DNA from: Niebla homalea
Taxonomy: Eukaryota; Ascomycota; Lecanoromycetes; Lecanorales; Ramalinaceae
Assembly: GCA_019925105.1 (NCBI GenBank)
Contig: JAHGAU010000034.1
Span: 62,001-126,000 of the forward strand
DNA: 64,000 nt
Direction: 5' to 3'
Shown here piece by piece: positions 46,084-56,315 of this stretch. The stretch's first letter is position 1. Every line of letters begins with the position of its first letter. Position numbers and translations under genes: made by a program. The notes under the pieces are model-generated. The model was not told the DNA's origin, ran no database searches, and saw only the letters and a list, made by a program, of their open reading frames with translations.

Positions 46084-48040
46084 TCACGACACCGTGCCCT
46101 CCTCCGCCTTCGCGGCCACCAAGGCAATCAACGCGGCACCGACCCCACTGCCATCCTTCGCAATCCCAATCCTGATCCTCCTCTCTCCTCGTTCCCCAAG
46201 TCCCTCGACCTCCCTCATGGCCTCCCTCATGTACCCTTCAAACCCCGGGTAATACTCCACTAGACTGCCGTCGACGCCCACGTCCACCACATCATCATCA
46301 TCGTCCTCCTTCTCTTCGCTTCCTGTTTTGTCGTGGGCATTACCCGTGGAAATGACGATCGCGGCAATCGCTACGGCCGATAGCCTGGCACTCCGTCGTC
46401 CAATCGCCTCGACCAGCACCTTTACCGCGGCTGCATCCTCCGCGCTCGCGGCATCGACGCCCAGATCGCGTGCAAGTGTCTGCCTGATCACGCCTAAGCC
46501 GGGACTCGTGTCCGCCTGCACGAGACTCAGAAAAGACGTGTCGACGCCCCATTGCTTGTATAGCGCTGAGTCCGGTGCGACGGTGGTGGTGGAATGATTG
46601 TTGTTGGTGCTACTGTCAGCATCCTGGAAAAGCTGTGCAGATTTGGAACGGACGAGGGCGAGCATGGCTCGTCGAAGGATTTCACCGAGGAACATGCCGG
46701 AGACGCGCTTCTCGAACATCTGTATTCCGGGGTTGACGGAGTCGGTGTCGAGGGCGATGTCGTAGGGGGTGGATGGCAGGACGGAGAGGGAGTTGTCAAA
46801 GGAACCCCATTCGGTGTTGATGATCATGTTGCCTGTGCTCTTGTCGTATGTCGATTCTTTCATTTCCGCTAGTTTCGTCACTTTGGAGAGTTTCTCGACG
46901 TACGCACCATTTGTGCCCGTGCCGAAGATGGCCCCAATGAGGGTGCCGGTCTTGCCGTGAGAGGTGTAGGATCGAGCCATTAGTGTACCAACGGTATCGT
47001 TGACAAGGGCGGCGACTTTCACGGGGAGGTGGAGGGCGTCGATTTCGGTCTGGAGGAGCTGGCATACGTCCTTCCCCACTGCGTCTTCGATGTCGAAGCC
47101 TTTGGTCCAGCGAGCGAGGGTGCCCCGGTTGATGCCAATTTGGTTGACGGGGAAGGAGAAGGTGAAGCCGAGCTGAAAGATCTCGGTGCTTTTGATTTGG
47201 GAGCCGGATTTATGGCGTTGGAGGTGGGATTCGAAGTGGTCGTTATGATGAGTGCGGAGGAAATTCTCGATTTGCAGGGCGAGGAAGGAGAAGAGCTCTT
47301 TGGAGGTTTTGGCGACCATGAGCTCGCGTGGGATGGCAACTTTGGATTGGGTGAGGGAGAAGGTGGTGTTGCCATGGAGTTGGATGGAGCAGACGCGGAA
47401 GTTGGTGCCGCCCAGGTCGACGGCGAGGTAGAGGCCCTATCATCCGCTCAATATGGGGTCTCTCATAGACTCAGTAGTAACATGACAAGGGTCTACCTTT
47501 TCCGTACCATTGGGTACAGCTGTGACGTATGTTGGTATCTGGCTCATTGAAGTACCCTTCTTCTGCAGCCCCTCATCTGTTTGCTCATCAGTATTGCCGC
47601 ATTGACCCTCTATCTTCAATTTACGCACCCATCTGGCTTATGAAAGCTTTGACCCCTCGATTGACATCCTCAGCGCTGTACTCAAACTCCGCCGCCACCT
47701 TCTTCGCCTCAGCCAGGAGGGCCATCTTGTGAGCTCTGGAAGTCGGCCGCGGATCAGCGAAGAGCAGGTCCTTCTGACAGATCGGGGGCGGTGCCAACTG
47801 GCCTTGATATGTGATTGTGGGCGTCCACTCCAACTTGTACTGTACAGGATCTGGTCGAAAGATCTGTAGGAGCAAAACTACAAGGACAACAGCCGCAGAG
47901 AGAAGCTGTGCGGGGCTGAGGAACGGGCGGCGGGACTGCTTAGAGGAAGAAGGAAGTTGAAAGCCAGATGAGGTATAGATAGATGGCACAGAGGAGGCCG
48001 TCTCGAAGGCAGGAGGGAGATGAGAGTTGAGGGACGCCAA
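46084..48040 (-). CDS. Hexokinase-family protein with N-terminal membrane segment (HxkC/XprF-like)
   Basis: Exons 47436-46084, 47576-47497 and one ending at 47629 are joined across introns with donors GTGCGT and GTAGAC and acceptors AAACAG and GATAG. The kinase core has the phosphate-1 motif LYLAVDLGGTNFRV, the sugar-binding block LGFTFSFPVNQ with RWTKGFDIED, the catalytic Asp in ALVNDTVGT, FGTGTNGAYVEK, INTEWGSFDN, FEKRVSGMFLGEILR and IAKDGSGVGAALIAL. Ahead of the core an open frame encodes about 105 residues containing a single hydrophobic helix (LLSAAVVLVVLLLQIF) followed by a Pro-rich linker. No ATG precedes this segment in the contiguous frame, which begins near a TTG at 48040 after a stop at about 48098, so a small upstream exon is likely missing from the model. 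The first clear ATG (47725) would give a 509-residue soluble form. Aspergillus HxkC/XprF is a mitochondria-associated atypical hexokinase; equivalence is inference. Here the catalytic residues look intact. Confidence 0.82.
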
Positions 48041-48781
48041 TGCGGCGGTATTTTGGCGATAATGAGGTAGTCCCCTTTGCTTTTCCGGTTGGTGGGGCCT
48101 TTACTCTTGAGGGAGAGTTCAGGAGGAAGTGATAGAAAGGCCTCAGGGTGTTGGGACCAGGTGGTTCGACCAAGCATGGGAGCAATTGGACTAGTCCATG
48201 AGTATGACCCTGCCTATCTCATGGGGCAGATCTCCAGTGCTTGAACGACCAATGACCTATAATAATGTCAATGGAGGAGGGGGTACAAGGCTGGCTGGTG
48301 CTGTTGAAATTGCGGGGAAGCTCGAGGATTGGACTGGAAGGGTTGGGTGGATTTGATTAGCATGGACCCCTTGAGATCAGTTGGCCAACTGTAGGATTGA
48401 TGTAGGTGATAGCATGTAGACAGTCGCTTACCTCCCAACATTGGCGAGAGGAGGGATGACGATGGTCTGAGACGATGGATATAGGGGCCCGAGGCGGCCT
48501 TGGGGGCGTCATTTCCACATTTCCACCCGGCGAAGAGGCTCAGCCCTACGAACAGCGGAGCGGAAATCGACTTGGTTTCTGCTTAAATCTCGAAAGCCTC
48601 CGAATGCCACCGTGCTTCTCATGCCCCGATGGTGACCTCAATGGACGAGATAAATATGGTCTGAGCTGCATCTGGCACCTCTCTGACCCTCGAGCGCGAT
48701 CTTCGGTCTCTACCAGCCTCAGCAGGGCTTGCTCTGCCATCACAAGAGCATCACTCCCCATTCTACCTATCCATATCCAGC

Positions 48782-49501
48782 ATGGGCACCACTGCCTCGA
48801 AACCCTCCAATCCCACTGAACCTCCCAAGCTCACCCTCACCGCGTAATGCTCTCTTCTGTCCTACCAACTCGGCCCGTCAAAGAAGCATCACTGACCCAA
48901 AGACCACAGTGACACCCCCGTCCGCTTCTCCCCAGACCTCCTACAATCGCTCGAAAACTCCCCAGAAGTACGTCCTCTCCTTCCATGCCATCACGTGTAA
49001 AAAATCCATTCTACCCAATGCACCTCATGACACGCCACGGCATGCTCCAAGAAGACCTCCACGCCTCCCTCATAGCCCATCCTAACACCTTCCCAGTCCG
49101 ACAAGACCCGCGCCTCCGACCTCGAACTCCACATCCAACACCGCGTCGCCACCGAACTCCACCGCCTCACCACCTCCACCGACGCCGCCATCCAATCCGC
49201 CCTCTCCTCCACCTCTGCTCCAGACCTACCAGCCGGCGGCCCCGACCAAGCCGCCTTGGCATCTCACAAGGCCGATCTCAGCAGGGAAAGCGTGCAGAAG
49301 GAGATTGACGCGTTGAAGCAAAAGCTGATGGAAAGGGGGAGGAAGGATGAAGTGGCCAAGGATAAAGGGGTAGAGGAGGCGAGGGAGAAAGTGGTGAAGT
49401 GCTTGAGGGTGAGGGATCGGCGGCCGTTGGATTGTTGGGAGGAGGTGAGGGGGTTCAGGAGGGAGGTCGGGAGGTTGGAGGCCGGGGTGATTGAAAGGTG
49501 A
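48782..49501 (+). CDS. MIC19: MICOS subunit MIC19
   Basis: Three exons (48782-48843, 48910-48967, 49097-49501) give 174 residues; introns are 66 bases (GTAATG...CCACAG) and 129 bases (GTACGT...TCCCAG). The N-terminus MGTTASKPSN is a canonical N-myristoylation signal (Gly2, Ser6, Lys7). DTPVRFSPDLLQSLENSPES and then KTRASDLELHIQHRVATEL match the conserved start of fungal MIC19, and a coiled coil covers about residues 55-140. The C-terminal CHCH-type helix pair is CLRVRDRRPLDCWEEVRGF, with Cys spaced by ten residues. MIC19 sits in the mitochondrial intermembrane space and supports cristae junctions as part of the MIC60 subcomplex. Length is normal for the fungal protein. Confidence 0.9.
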
Positions 49502-50165
49502 AATTGGGGCATACGAGATCGTGAGAAGGGGGGTGACAGAAAGTGACGAGAGCAAAGGGCAGGTGACGAAGATGGAGGGAAGAGTGGGTCGTGCCAGCAG
49601 CATTGGTTGTAGAGACCAGTAGCCAAGAAGAGGACAGATTTGCTGCGTACATGTTACGTGGGGACAGAGTGATGTAGGAGGAAGTACAAAACGTCCAGAA
49701 TAGAACCAGAAGCTCATGTCTATGGACGTGGCTTGCCAACATATTCTGTGGCCAGCCTCTCCCTGTTCTGCATCATCTGGTGTACGTACAATGTAAGACC
49801 ATACCTTACAGCCTAGTCTTCAAACCATAAGCCACTTCTCCTTCCCTCCCTATATCCAAGCCATAACGCACAAGTCTCCCCCCGAAAGGATTGGAATCCC
49901 TAATCCAGTAGACGAGGCTCCAGTCCACACCCGCTCTCATAGAGTCTAGACCCAACTGCCGACGCCTCTACGTCATCGCCATCCCCCCCCAGCAATGAAT
50001 GTCCAATGCCTCATCACATTGCTCCCTCTACTTCCACCACACAACCCTTGTCCCTAAAGAACCTGAACCCTTAGACACATCCTCCTCATACCCTCTCTCC
50101 CCAGAAAAACCCGCACAAGAACCACCCCACCGCATCACCGCTTCACCGTCTCATCTTCCACAACA
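49502..50165. other. Intergenic stretch
   Basis: About 660 bases downstream of MIC19 and upstream of the Gly/Ala-rich gene. It is C- and T-rich toward the right end, as is usual for a fungal promoter with pyrimidine tracts. No gene seen. Confidence 0.4.
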
Positions 50166-50707
50166 ATGGTCAAAGTAGCCGAAAACCGGGTCGTAGACCT
50201 GGACATCATGCCCGGCGTGCAGGGCGAGGACGTCAAGGGTCAGGTCGATGCTGCCACGTATGCTGCCTCTCCTCTTTTCCCCTCCCCCCTTTTCCTCCCC
50301 TTCCCCCCTTTCCCTTCCTCTCCCGACCCTCCCTCCCTCCCTCCCACCTCCAAGCAAACCAAGACCCCCCACACACCCCCGCTAACAACTCCACCAGCGG
50401 CCAACTCAAAGGCGCCACAACAGCCAACCTGCCTCCCTCCGTGCAGGAGAAACTCGGCGCCGCGGGCGGGGCCGTTGGGGGTGCCGCCGCTCAAGCCGGC
50501 TCGGCGGCAAGCCAGGGCGCGTCGCAGGCCGGCTCGGCGGTGGGGCAGGGCGCGTCGCAGGCCGGTGGGGCTGCCAGCAGCGGGGCGGCCAGCGCGGGGA
50601 GTCATGCCGCGGCTGGGGGTAAAGGCGCTGTAGATGCGGCTGGGGCGGGGGTGAGTGGGGTGGGTGGTGCGATTGGGAGGGGGCTGGTGGGGCGATGGGG
50701 GCGTTAG
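50166..50707 (+). CDS. Small Gly/Ala/Ser-rich protein
   Basis: Two exons (50166-50257, 50398-50707) across a 140-base C/T-rich intron (donor GTATGC, acceptor CCACCAG, phase 2) give 133 residues. The first 30 residues (MVKVAENRVVDLDIMPGVQG) are conventional. Residues 55-130 consist of loose repeats in which GSAASQGASQAGS, GSAVGQGASQAGG and similar units recur with an 11-residue period, as in amphipathic LEA-like or Hsp12-like proteins. No cysteines, no signal peptide. The composition suggests a disordered, membrane- or stress-associated protein. This is inference; the family is not identified with certainty. Confidence 0.62.
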
Positions 50708-51807
50708 GGGGGGAGGAGGAGGAGGAGGGGAGGGGGAAGAAGGAGTGAGGGTGGTAGGTGGATGGGGGATGGGGAAAAAAAAAATGGGGGGGGCTGAACA
50801 ATGATACGGTGGAAGTGGTGAGGGAGGAGAGAAAAGATTGGGTTTATGTACATCTCTTCATGAGACCACTGTGGCGTGTAGAACGGCTTTGATGGATGTA
50901 CATACACAGAGCGATGTCTACCGTACACAAGATGTGAGCCTGAGCGCGTTTGCCATGTTCGAGTTCCCCCATGAAACGATTGAAATCCTCGGAGAGCAAG
51001 CTTTGATTGTAGGGTGTCCCATTTTTACAAGTGTCAAGCCGGCATGTACTGCTGAATCTACTGGGGCAGTTCTGAATGTGAGCATCGCAGTGGGATGGGC
51101 TGGAAATCGATTCGTGTGGGAGGAGGGTACAGAGGGGAATGGTCAAATGGGTGAAGGGCGAAGGAGACCCTGGGATCGGATTGTGGGGGTGCGAGGACAA
51201 GGAGGACAAGGGAGGCTAGAGCGATGATTAAGAGCTTGAAGGTTATGAAAGGCAAGGATGACAGCTATGGAGGAGGTCGCTGTGTGAAGGAGATAGGTGA
51301 CGGTAGAGGTGCTTGGATGCCGTCAGGAGCGTTGGAATGGTAAGATGCATCCACATATATCTATGCATCGAGTGTATTCATCTGTATTCTGTCGACGTGC
51401 TCCTTCTTCCTTCATACTCGCTGGCATGGTTTCTACCCATTTGACTAGCCCACACTGGCTGCTCGCTTCCCCACACTCTCGTGCGTGACCGCCGAGACTA
51501 CATATAGTCCTCCGTGCATCTCATACTCGGTGTGATTTTACGAACCTCTGTCGTGGAGCCCTCAATTGATCTATTCCAGATACGGTATACTTTCAACGCG
51601 ACTCAAACAGCGCATCATAGTACGTGATCTGTGATGATCCATTACAGAGTTCTCTTCTATGTCTAGGCATGAAGCAATGAGCTTACCTTCAGGGCGTAAT
51701 TCGCTTTGTTGTAGTAGAGTTGCAGGTCGTAATACCTGTAGAACAGGCGACGACCGACAGGATCCGTAAAATCTTGCACTTCCAAGCCCATCTCCCTGAT
51801 GGGCGTT
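50708..51807. other. Tail-to-tail intergenic stretch
   Basis: About 1.1 kb between converging genes. Purine-rich low-complexity tracts occur near 50708-50850. Frames up to 130 codons have no motif. Confidence 0.4.
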
Positions 51808-53956
51808 TCACATACCCTCAAACCATTCCCACAGATCTGGCAAGGGCTCATCAAAGTTTGAAAAGGTGAGACCGTCTGCTTCCCATTCGAGATGCGGCAT
51901 AACGCCGGCAGGTCCACTAGCATCGAGTGACACTACCTGCTCGACGGTTTTCGCATACTGCGCGAGACAGACGGCCCCAATATCCCATCCAAAGCGTGTC
52001 TGATGAGACTGGAGGGCAGTGATCATATCGTAAGCGAGTTGGAAAGAAGGGTTTGATGACAGTACAGTAGTCGGTTCGTTTTCTTGCTGTACAGCACATC
52101 CCAGCAGGAAGACCACTGTATCAGACAGCGTAAATACAATGGGAGGGAGCCAGAAGTCGGACAGGGTTTGTTCGTCGAGGTCTTGGATGAAGCGTACGAT
52201 TTCCTCAGCTGCTCCAAGGGCTGGGAGATGGGAGCCCTGAGAGTGGGCGTCAGCAGCACTGGCAGTAGAGCTTCTCCTGTGTCCGGTGCCGCGGAGTTGC
52301 ACTTTCTGGCTGAGAAACTTGATGTAAAGGTAGGCGAGTCGGAGGTTAGGCGAGCTGGGGATGTGTAGATCATCGGCTCGGAGCATGGCGCGTCTGAGTC
52401 CGCCGGGCAACGAGTCTTCCCAAGCTCTGAGTCTACGGTCCAAGTCAGGTTTTTCGAGAGAGTAGGGATAGTCCACGGCCGCCCGTAAGTTGAATACATA
52501 TTCGAGGTAGGTATCAAGTATTTCTGTTAGTGTAGTCAGGGCCGGGAAGGCGGTTGACATCTTTGATTCGAGATAGTCCTCGCTAGCTTCGACAAGATCT
52601 GCCAGGCTTGGAGAGGGGGCATTATGTTGGGTTCGCCTGAGCTGCGGCGGCTTCCCGTAGGCGACAGAAGACCTGTCAAATCGACGGGCATTAGCAATGT
52701 GATTGTCTTCAGCTCCTGCTTCAGGACCCACCATTTATCAAGTACGACCATCACCCACCATATCCTAGTCCTACTACGCTTCTCAGCCAAAGGAATGTCC
52801 TCGTTTTGGCAGTCATGATGCAGACCAAGTGTATGCGCCAGAGAGATTGCAGATCCGAGGAGTATACCATTTCCAATCATACATGTCAGTGGCCGACCTG
52901 CAATGTATAGCAGAATGGCGGACAGTGTTGGCATACCCGGTGATAGATGCATTTCCGAGTACAGTGCCTCGTTGGCCTGGTTCCATACGAACCTGATGTC
53001 TGGGCAATGTTGGTCCGATCGGTTCCTGGACTGTTTCCAGAACACCATAGTATTTGCCAACAGGCATGCCCGCAGGGCCGGAGCAACATCATTCTTCTCG
53101 GAAACTAAATGGTCTCTGCACATAGGCTCATCCAGAAGAGGGAGGCAAGTGTTGATCTTTTTAAAGTATCTGCAGTGATCAGCCAAGGCTCTGAAGGGCC
53201 CAACCTTGCATGATATGGGACGGGACAGTTGGCGTATAAAATGACTCAGGGAGATTACATACTAGAGCCAAAGTTGCACACTTACAAGTCTATCAGCTCT
53301 GTGCAAAACGGATCTAACAGCTTCTCGATGATTTCGCATCTTGAAGATGCGATCGTTTGGCTTGCATTGATCCCAAGGGGACGTCGATGAACTGCACCAA
53401 ATACCACAGGCTGTTGCCCCGCCATGAGATTAGGTCGAAACGATCTGGTGACCCACAAGGGTGGAACGTTTCCTGAAGCACTGTTGGAGAGGTAGTCGGC
53501 AACGAGCCGTACATCAGGGCTGGATGTTGGACCGATGATGTGTGATTCGTCCTCGGCGCTTGTGAAAGGAAGCTTGGATTTTGAAAAAGGAGTCTCTTCC
53601 GGGCTTTTCTTGTCACAAGCGACGTTCGTTTCCAGCGTTGTAGATACATTACTTTGTGGTGCTCTCCGAACTTTTCGAAAAAGGCAGGAACGATCTTCGT
53701 CACTTGCGGGCTCATCCTCGATCACAATAGGCGACGCCTTCAATCTTGGCAGCCTCTTCCTCCTCGACCGGGCAGCTCTTGTTGACCCCACCGGAGCGTC
53801 TGGATATACACACTCGATCTCATGGGAACTGCACATCAGACACTTTGAGCCTTCTGGGCCGTCAATTTTGCACCGGGATTTACGCTTTCGGTAGGGTAGG
53901 CACGCCGGCTGAAGGTGAGAGCGATACGATCTCCCCACGGGCAAGTCTCCGGTCAT
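51808..53956 (-). CDS. Fungal-specific transcription factor with an incomplete Zn2Cys6 cluster
   Basis: Three exons (53956-53286, 53169-52732, 52672-51808) give 657 residues; both introns are in frame (donors GTAAGT and GTGGGT, acceptors CTGCAG and GACAG). The N-terminus has a Zn2Cys6-type cluster with the right spacing: Cys19, then Tyr22 where the second Cys should be, then Cys29, Cys39, Cys42 and Cys49, within PACLPYRKRKSRCK and CLMCSSHEIECVY. A basic linker (RAARSRRKRLPRL) follows. The middle homology region (PF04082 type) spans exons 2-3 with AISLAHTLGLHHDC, RTRIWWVMVVLDKW and SSVAYGKPPQLRR. The protein would normally bind DNA as a nuclear regulator. Loss of one zinc ligand (TAC instead of TGC or TGT) may weaken or abolish the cluster. 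It is divergently arranged with the decarboxylase gene, which suggests regulation of that gene. Confidence 0.88.
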
Positions 53957-54305
53957 GATTCCGTAAATTTTTATGTTATACAGTCACAGCCTCTAGATGT
54001 AGATCATCCGGATCTGCGCTCACGAGCATTCGAACCAGGGGCTCGACGCGGTAATGTCGTCTATGCTGAGGAGCGAATTGAGAGAACGCTCAACGTTATT
54101 GCCCCTCCTGTCAAATTGGAGCCCCGCATAGTTGCGCCTTGCCCGCGGGAAAGTCAATGCGCGGATAATGGCTGTAGTGCATATAGAACCAGTAAGTGCA
54201 AGGCCCGCACCTACCTCTCACACCGCGGTACACTGGGAGTTTGGAGGCCGAGCTGTCTTTTGAAATCTACGAGTAGGCTTTCCTGCAAGCAAGCTTGTGT
54301 GAACG
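53957..54305. promoter_or_regulatory. Divergent promoter between the regulator and decarboxylase genes
   Basis: 349 bases separate the two start codons. It contains several CGG/CCG triplets (for example CCGGAT near 54009, CCGCGG near 54150 and ACCGCGG near 54223), the kind of half-site Zn2Cys6 proteins bind. These are common by chance in GC-rich DNA, so no specific operator is claimed. Confidence 0.4.
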
Positions 54306-55700
54306 ATGAAGATGTCCGAAGATGCGAGAGCCACTTTCTGGCCTGGGGCAGACAAGTATTTGATGAGCACGGGAGTGCCTTATTCTCCAATCATCATCAG
54401 AAACGCCATGGGGACCAAGCTTTATGATGCCGACCAACGCCAAATCCTCGACTTCACTTCAGGTCAGATGAGCTCAATCCTCGGCCACTCTCATCCAGAG
54501 ATAGTTGAAGTCGTGAAGAAGTCGGTCAGCAACCTTGACCATCTGCTCAGCAATATGATCACCCAGCCCGTCGTCGATCTTGCCGAGCGACTTGCTCGAC
54601 TGCTTCCGGCCCCCCTCGAGAAGTCATTCTTCTTAGACACTGGTTCCGAGACGACCGAGGCAGCTATCAAGATGGCCAAGTATCATACGGGGAAGTTCGA
54701 GATCGTCGCTTTTTCTGCCAGCTTTCATGGCCTGACTCAAGGGGCTAGTTCTGCCACCTTTTCAGCAGGGCGAAGAAACGGTGGTCCCGCGATGCCCGGC
54801 CAGCTTACCTTCCCAGCTCCATATGCCTATCGCTCGCCCTTCAGGAGACATGACAGCTCCTACGACTGGGAAACCGAGATAGACTTTGGTTGGTCTCTCG
54901 TTGACAGGCAGAGCGTCGGATCTCTCGCTGCCTTCATCATGGAGCCCATCCTCTCCACCGGCCGGATCCTTGAGCCACCCGAGGGCTACCTCAAACGCAT
55001 GAATGTCGAGTGTAAAAAGCGGGGAATGCTTCTCATCATGGATGAAGCGCAGACAGGCGTTGGCCGTACTGGTCAGATGTTCGCCTTCCAGCAGGATGAT
55101 ATCGTTCCGGACATTCTGTGCCTTTCCAAGACGCTCGGCTGTGGTCTACCGTTGGCTTCGGTCAGTACCACTGCTGAGATCGAGAAAGGGTGCAAAGATG
55201 CTCAGTTTCTGTGGCTCACTACTCATCTCAATGACCCTTTGACTGCAGCGGTGGGTAACAAGGTCCTCGAGATCGTCGAACGCGACAATTACTGTGAGCT
55301 TGCTGCAGAGAGAGGCGAACAGCTTCGGAGAGGTTTGTTGAGTTTGCAGAGGAAGACTTGGTGCATAGGTGATGTCCGTGGACGTGGCTTGCTTCAAGGT
55401 CTCGAGATCATATCAGACCCTAAGACCAAGGCGCCTGGTGTCGATCTGGGTCAGGCTGTCTCTGCCAGAGCCATGGCCTGCGGTCTTTCATGTAATATCG
55501 TCAGTCTCCCTGGTATGGGGGGCGTTTTTCGCTTGGCGCCTCCTGTCACAGTCTCGGCTGACGAGATTGAAGAGGCTGTTCGGGTATTAGATGAAGCCTT
55601 CGCGCATGTACTGAAGCAAGAGCTGGATATGGATCGAAACGCTGACGAGACCTCTCATCACGCTCTAAAGCAGCATAGTTCAACTGTAGCAGTTGCATGA
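54306..55700 (+). CDS. Class III aminotransferase, 2,2-dialkylglycine decarboxylase-like
   Basis: An intronless gene of 464 residues. It follows the bacterial 2,2-dialkylglycine decarboxylase pattern throughout: LDFTSGQMSSILGHSHPEIV (Gln54 and Met55 match the substrate-site Gln52/Met53 region), LDTGSETTEAAIKMAKYHTG, FSAGRRNGGPA, LAAFIMEPILSTG, MDEAQTGVGRTG (Asp246 pairs with the PLP pyridine nitrogen), LCLSKTLGCGLPLA (Lys275 forms the PLP Schiff base), LPGMGGVFRLAPPVTVS with the conserved Arg. The reaction is decarboxylation-dependent transamination of alpha,alpha-dialkylglycines with pyruvate. The residue equivalent to Trp138 of the Burkholderia enzyme is Phe140 (SASFHGLTQ). A C-terminal tail of about 35 residues is extra. 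No targeting signal; presumably cytosolic. An intronless gene close to a bacterial family may have been acquired by transfer, but this is inference. ATG at 54306; ATG at 54312 is an alternative. Confidence 0.93.
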   Translation: MKMSEDARATFWPGADKYLMSTGVPYSPIIIRNAMGTKLYDADQRQILDFTSGQMSSILGHSHPEIVEVVKKSVSNLDHLLSNMITQPVVDLAERLARLLPAPLEKSFFLDTGSETTEAAIKMAKYHTGKFEIVAFSASFHGLTQGASSATFSAGRRNGGPAMPGQLTFPAPYAYRSPFRRHDSSYDWETEIDFGWSLVDRQSVGSLAAFIMEPILSTGRILEPPEGYLKRMNVECKKRGMLLIMDEAQTGVGRTGQMFAFQQDDIVPDILCLSKTLGCGLPLASVSTTAEIEKGCKDAQFLWLTTHLNDPLTAAVGNKVLEIVERDNYCELAAERGEQLRRGLLSLQRKTWCIGDVRGRGLLQGLEIISDPKTKAPGVDLGQAVSARAMACGLSCNIVSLPGMGGVFRLAPPVTVSADEIEEAVRVLDEAFAHVLKQELDMDRNADETSHHALKQHSSTVAVA

Positions 55701-56315
55701 GGAGGTCTTCAGTCTTGATAGAAGCCCATGCTTCAATATCAGATTGAATTCCTGCTGAAAATTGGCTCCTGTTACTATCGTCACACAGCTCTAGCCTGAT
55801 ACGTCAATCAGACGCAATTTCCCATTTTGAAATTCCGAAAGGGGGAGGCGGTTTGGACTCGACAATGAAAGCAAGATTCCTTTGTCAAATTGTTCGTGCA
55901 GTAGTCGATAGGAAACGCTCGTCTTGGGGTTACTTTGAAGCTCCCTTAAGTCTGTCTAAGGTAGAATGTCGATTGGACCATTCCTCCACCTGCAATAGCG
56001 ACTGTTCATTCTCACTACCCTGAGAGCGCCCTATCCATGATCACTCCACCATCGCTCAATCCCACTCAGTGGGAGCCTTCTGACCCGATCCGAACAGCGG
56101 GTTGCCTGAGCGTTGGGTTGACCCATTGCACACTGGATACAATAATTCAATGTAAGGCTTCTGATCTTTCCGCAGTTGGCCTCCTTCCTACATGATTCGG
56201 ATGCATCATTCGCATACACATAACCACTGGTTTTTAACAAATGCTGTCAAGGCGCTCACTTAAGCTTTGAGTCCTGATGAAGCTCCGCGGAAAGGGCTGA
56301 TGAAGCCCTCGGAAC
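55701..56315. other. Intergenic stretch
   Basis: About 600 bases between the converging 3' ends of the decarboxylase and the first 2EXR-like gene of the cluster. No gene seen. Confidence 0.45.

Noticed and set aside
48985..49308. 107-codon plus-strand frame overlapping MIC19
   Set aside because: It spans the second MIC19 intron and exon 3 in a wrong frame; Arg/Pro/His composition.
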